A stretch of 64,000 bases of DNA. Source: Dokdonella sp. (GTDB lineage Bacteria; Pseudomonadota; Gammaproteobacteria; Xanthomonadales; Rhodanobacteraceae). The position numbers and the translations under genes are program-made. Positions within the stretch are counted from its first letter, which is position 1. The number at the start of each line of letters is the position of its first letter. The notes beneath the pieces were generated by a model. It worked only from the letters and a program-made list of their open reading frames with translations, was not told the DNA's origin and did not search any database. Location of the stretch: positions 186,001 to 250,000 of the forward strand of contig JANQAE010000002.1 of the NCBI GenBank assembly GCA_024707225.1, written 5' to 3'. Of this stretch, positions 61,391 to 64,000 are shown in pieces.

Positions 61391-64000
61391 TCAGTCGCGC
61401 ATCGGCAGACCCGGAATCGGTCGCGGCGTCAGCGCCGGCACCGGATCGCTGCGCAGCTTGTCCTGCAGATAGCCGATCGCGCGGTCGAGCTGGCGGTCCT
61501 CGCCGTTGAACGTCGCATGCGGCGGATTCTCGACGTGGATGTCCGGCTCCACGCCGATCGCCTCGACCAGCCACTGGCCGTCGACGCCGTACTGCGGAAA
61601 CTCGGCGACGCGCGCGCGGCCGCGATCGACCAGCGCATTGCGGTCCGACAGCCAGACGCCAGCGCCGGCGGTGCGCGTGCCGATCAGCGGCCCGAGCTTG
61701 AGCGCCTTGACCGCCGCGGAGAACGTCTCGCCGTCCGAATAGGTCAGCTCGTCGGTCAGCACCGCCAGGTGGCCGCGGAAGGTCTGCTGCATGTTCGTGT
61801 ACGGCGGCGCATCGGGCCGCGCCCAGAACGCCCAGGCGCGACGCAGCAGCTTCTCGACGATCCAGCTGTCGATGTTGCCGCCGCGGTTGCGGCGCACGTC
61901 GATGATCAGGCCGTCGCGGTCGTACTGCGCGTAGAACTCGCGTACGAAGGTCGCGATGTCGCCCGGTCCCATCGCACGCAGGTGCAGGTAGCCGATGCGG
62001 CCGCCGCCGACCTGCTCGACGCGCTCGCGGCGCACCTGCTCCCAGTCGTTGTAGCGCAGGCCCGACTCGCGCATGCCGTTGGCCGGCACGACGACGAAGC
62101 GCCGGCTCGCGGCCGCGCCGCGCCGTATCTCGATCAGCACCTGCTGGCCGGCCTGGCCGCGCAGCAGGTCCGACAGATCGCGCACGTCGGCGGTCGGCCG
62201 GCCGTTGATCGCGACCAGCAGATCGCCTTCGCGCACGTCGATGCCCGGCTGCTGCAGCGGTCCGCGCTCGGACGGCAGCTCGGCCTCGGTGCGGTAGATC
62301 CGCACGATGCGCCAGCCGCCGTCGGCTCGTTCGAAGCGTGCGCCGAGTCCGGCCGCCTCCGGCACCGGCGCGCCCTCGCGCAGCTCGCCACCGCCGACCT
62401 GCGAATGCAGCGCGCCGAGCTCGCCCATCATCTGGCCGAGCAGGTCGTCGAGCTCGCTGCGGTCGGTCAGGCGTTCGACCAGCGGTGCGTAGCGCGTGCG
62501 CACGGCGGCCCAGTCGACGCCGCGCAGCTTCGCGTCGAAGAAGTGATCGCGATGCAGGCGCCAGGCGTCGTCGAACATCTGCCGCCACTCGGCGCGCGGA
62601 TCGACGCGCAGGTTCCAGTCGCCGACGCGCACGGTCGCCTTGCCCAGATCATCCGGCGCCTTCGCGCCGGCCTCGACGATCGCCATCAGGCCGGGTTCGT
62701 CGCGGCTCGGGCCGGACTTGCGGAAGTAGAGCTTCTTGCCGTCGGCCGAGAGCGCGTACTCGGCGACGTCGCCGGCGAAGGTCTCGAGCTTGACGTCCTC
62801 GTTGCCGATCGCGGCCGTCTTCAGCACGGTCTTGCCGCCTTCGCGGTCGAGCACGTAGAGCCGCTTGTCGTTCGCGCGCAGCGCACGATACTCGCCGGCC
62901 GGCAACGGCAGCTCGTAGAGCCGCTCGGCGAGTCCTTCGCGCTGGATCGCCGGCAGCTTCGGAGACTTCTTATCGTCCTTGTCCTTGCCGCTCTTGTCGT
63001 CCTTCTCGTCCTTGGCCTCGTCGCGCTGGCCGGCGGCCAGCTCGTCCCTGGCCTGGAACGGAAAGCGGTTGCCGGCCTGCAGCGCCAGCGCGTAGAGGCG
63101 CGTGCGCCGGTCGAACACCGGACCGGTATTGCGGTCGCCCCACGGTGAACCGTTGGCCAGGTTGAACTGGCGGTCGGACAGGAACCACAGCCAGCGGCCG
63201 TCCGGACTGAACGCCGGCGAGGCCGAGGCGTATTTGGCGCTGGTCAGCCACTGCAGCGTGCCGCCGTCGAGCGAGTACAGCGCCAGCCGGCTGCGATCGC
63301 GGTCGCGATCGTCGGACAGGCGCACCAATGCGAGGTGGCGGCTGTCCGGCGACCAGACGACGTCGTCGTAGCCTTCGTTGCCGTCCTTGCCGCCGTCGTC
63401 GATCAGGCGATTGCGGCCGCTGGCCAGGTCGAGCAGCCAGAGCCGGCCGCGCTTGTCGTCGTGCGCGAGCTGCTTGCCGTCCGGCGACAGGTACAGGCCC
63501 CAGCGCTGCGTCTGGCCGTCGTCGGTCAGTGCCTTCGCACCGGGACTGCCGTCGGCCGGAAAGCGCCACACCTCCTCCTCGCCGGTCGCATCGCTGATTG
63601 CATAGATCCATTGTCCGTCACGGCTGAACACCGCGCTCGACACGCGCGTGCCGGTCGCTGCGGCGACGTCGACGCGACGCAGCGGACCGGTGCCGGCCAG
63701 GGCGATCTGGCCGCGTGCGGTCAGCGCCAGGCGCTCGCCGTCGGCCGACAGGCTGGCCGATTCCAGATAGCGCAGCGGCTTGTCGAGCCAACGCTCGCGA
63801 CGCTGGTCGAAATCGCCGGCGAGGCCGATGCCGAGCACGCGGTCCTCGCCACTGCGCAGATCGGCCACGCGCAGATCGGCGCCGGCCTGATAGACGACGC
63901 GGTCGCCGTCGAGGCCGGCCGTGCGTACGTCGAAATCGCGCCGCCGGGTCAGCGGCTGCGGATCGCTGCCGTCGGCCGCCAGCGACCACAGGTTGTCGCG
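61391..64000 (-). CDS. Tricorn-like S41 peptidase with TolB propeller (C-terminal part)
   Basis: At least 870 codons; the reading frame stays open to the right edge, so the start lies outside. From the N-terminal side: TolB/WD40 propeller (TAGLDGDRVVYQAGADLRVA, SPDGKQLAHDDKRGRLWLLD, FSPDGRWLWFLSDRQF), a Lys/Asp-rich linker (DEKDDKSGKDKDDKKSPKL), a second propeller part, a tricorn-core region (LHRDHFFDAKLRGVDWAAVR), a PDZ domain (VREGDLLVAINGRPTADVRD) and the S41 protease core with ILDVR-like LIIDVRRNRGGNIDSWIVEK and catalytic Ser in LTYSDGETFSAAVKALKLGP. Probably periplasmic protein turnover. Confidence 0.9.
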   Translation of the reverse strand, partial: RDNLWSLAADGSDPQPLTRRRDFDVRTAGLDGDRVVYQAGADLRVADLRSGEDRVLGIGLAGDFDQRRERWLDKPLRYLESASLSADGERLALTARGQIALAGTGPLRRVDVAAATGTRVSSAVFSRDGQWIYAISDATGEEEVWRFPADGSPGAKALTDDGQTQRWGLYLSPDGKQLAHDDKRGRLWLLDLASGRNRLIDDGGKDGNEGYDDVVWSPDSRHLALVRLSDDRDRDRSRLALYSLDGGTLQWLTSAKYASASPAFSPDGRWLWFLSDRQFNLANGSPWGDRNTGPVFDRRTRLYALALQAGNRFPFQARDELAAGQRDEAKDEKDDKSGKDKDDKKSPKLPAIQREGLAERLYELPLPAGEYRALRANDKRLYVLDREGGKTVLKTAAIGNEDVKLETFAGDVAEYALSADGKKLYFRKSGPSRDEPGLMAIVEAGAKAPDDLGKATVRVGDWNLRVDPRAEWRQMFDDAWRLHRDHFFDAKLRGVDWAAVRTRYAPLVERLTDRSELDDLLGQMMGELGALHSQVGGGELREGAPVPEAAGLGARFERADGGWRIVRIYRTEAELPSERGPLQQPGIDVREGDLLVAINGRPTADVRDLSDLLRGQAGQQVLIEIRRGAAASRRFVVVPANGMRESGLRYNDWEQVRRERVEQVGGGRIGYLHLRAMGPGDIATFVREFYAQYDRDGLIIDVRRNRGGNIDSWIVEKLLRRAWAFWARPDAPPYTNMQQTFRGHLAVLTDELTYSDGETFSAAVKALKLGPLIGTRTAGAGVWLSDRNALVDRGRARVAEFPQYGVDGQWLVEAIGVEPDIHVENPPHATFNGEDRQLDRAIGYLQDKLRSDPVPALTPRPIPGLPMRD

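Overview
High-GC (roughly 70 percent) gammaproteobacterial chromosome. Gene content fits Lysobacterales (Xanthomonadales), most likely a Rhodanobacteraceae or Dokdonella-like genome: YajQ, UbiJ/UbiB, a YibN-type rhodanese with SecB and GpsA, RdgC, TtcA, PlsB, TatABC and GlyQS, plus secreted proteins ending in an IF-x-x-GF motif and proteins with G-x-WFDP repeats. The genus is an inference from gene content, not a computed placement. I see no rRNA, tRNA, CRISPR array, prophage or insertion sequence.

Layout. 1-5400 (minus): yajQ fragment, then ubiJ-ubiB-lipoprotein-truC with overlapping stop/start codons, and an NAD-dependent epimerase. 5485-12400: secreted alpha/beta hydrolase, panE, a degenerate coding remnant, a DUF4156 lipoprotein and a large M16 zinc protease. 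12600-17000: 51-residue membrane peptide, trmL, then gpsA-secB-rhodanese (minus) and an AEC transporter. 17100-24900: membrane-tethered winged-helix/TolB-propeller regulator, methyltransferase, an AraC regulator with a TonB-dependent receptor, and a PGPGW membrane protein. 25100-31150: lone ABC ATPase, gamma-glutamyltransferase, a lower-GC islet (RelE/HigB-like toxin, Xre antitoxin, Cys-rich lipoprotein), AI-2E transporter, e(P4)-type acid phosphatase. 31186-31335: consensus promoter and strong intrinsic terminator bounding about 110 nt, a candidate small RNA. 31574-38200: lipoprotein, plsB, DUF465 protein, ttcA, rdgC, YgjP-type metallopeptidase. 38430-43655: hydrolase-hemH, sorted surface protein, SYLF protein, tatABC. 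43656-49340: ribbon-helix-helix-like protein behind a perfect palindrome, orphan GspE-type ATPase, glyQS. 49485-64000: secreted propeller/ASH protein, TrmB-like regulator, two wHTH regulators (one carrying a complete Ser/Thr kinase), a 14-repeat RCC1 protein and a Tricorn-like S41 protease running off the end.

Two themes stand out. First, three transmembrane winged-helix regulators carry different extracytoplasmic modules (TolB propeller; TPR-like array; kinase plus TPR-like array), next to several large secreted repeat proteins, which suggests envelope sensing. Second, seven single-base frameshifts break four otherwise intact genes, including the essential glyS and gpsA. All lie in pure G/C stretches, and nearly all are repaired by a base that recreates CCGCGG, so they look like consensus errors rather than real pseudogenes.
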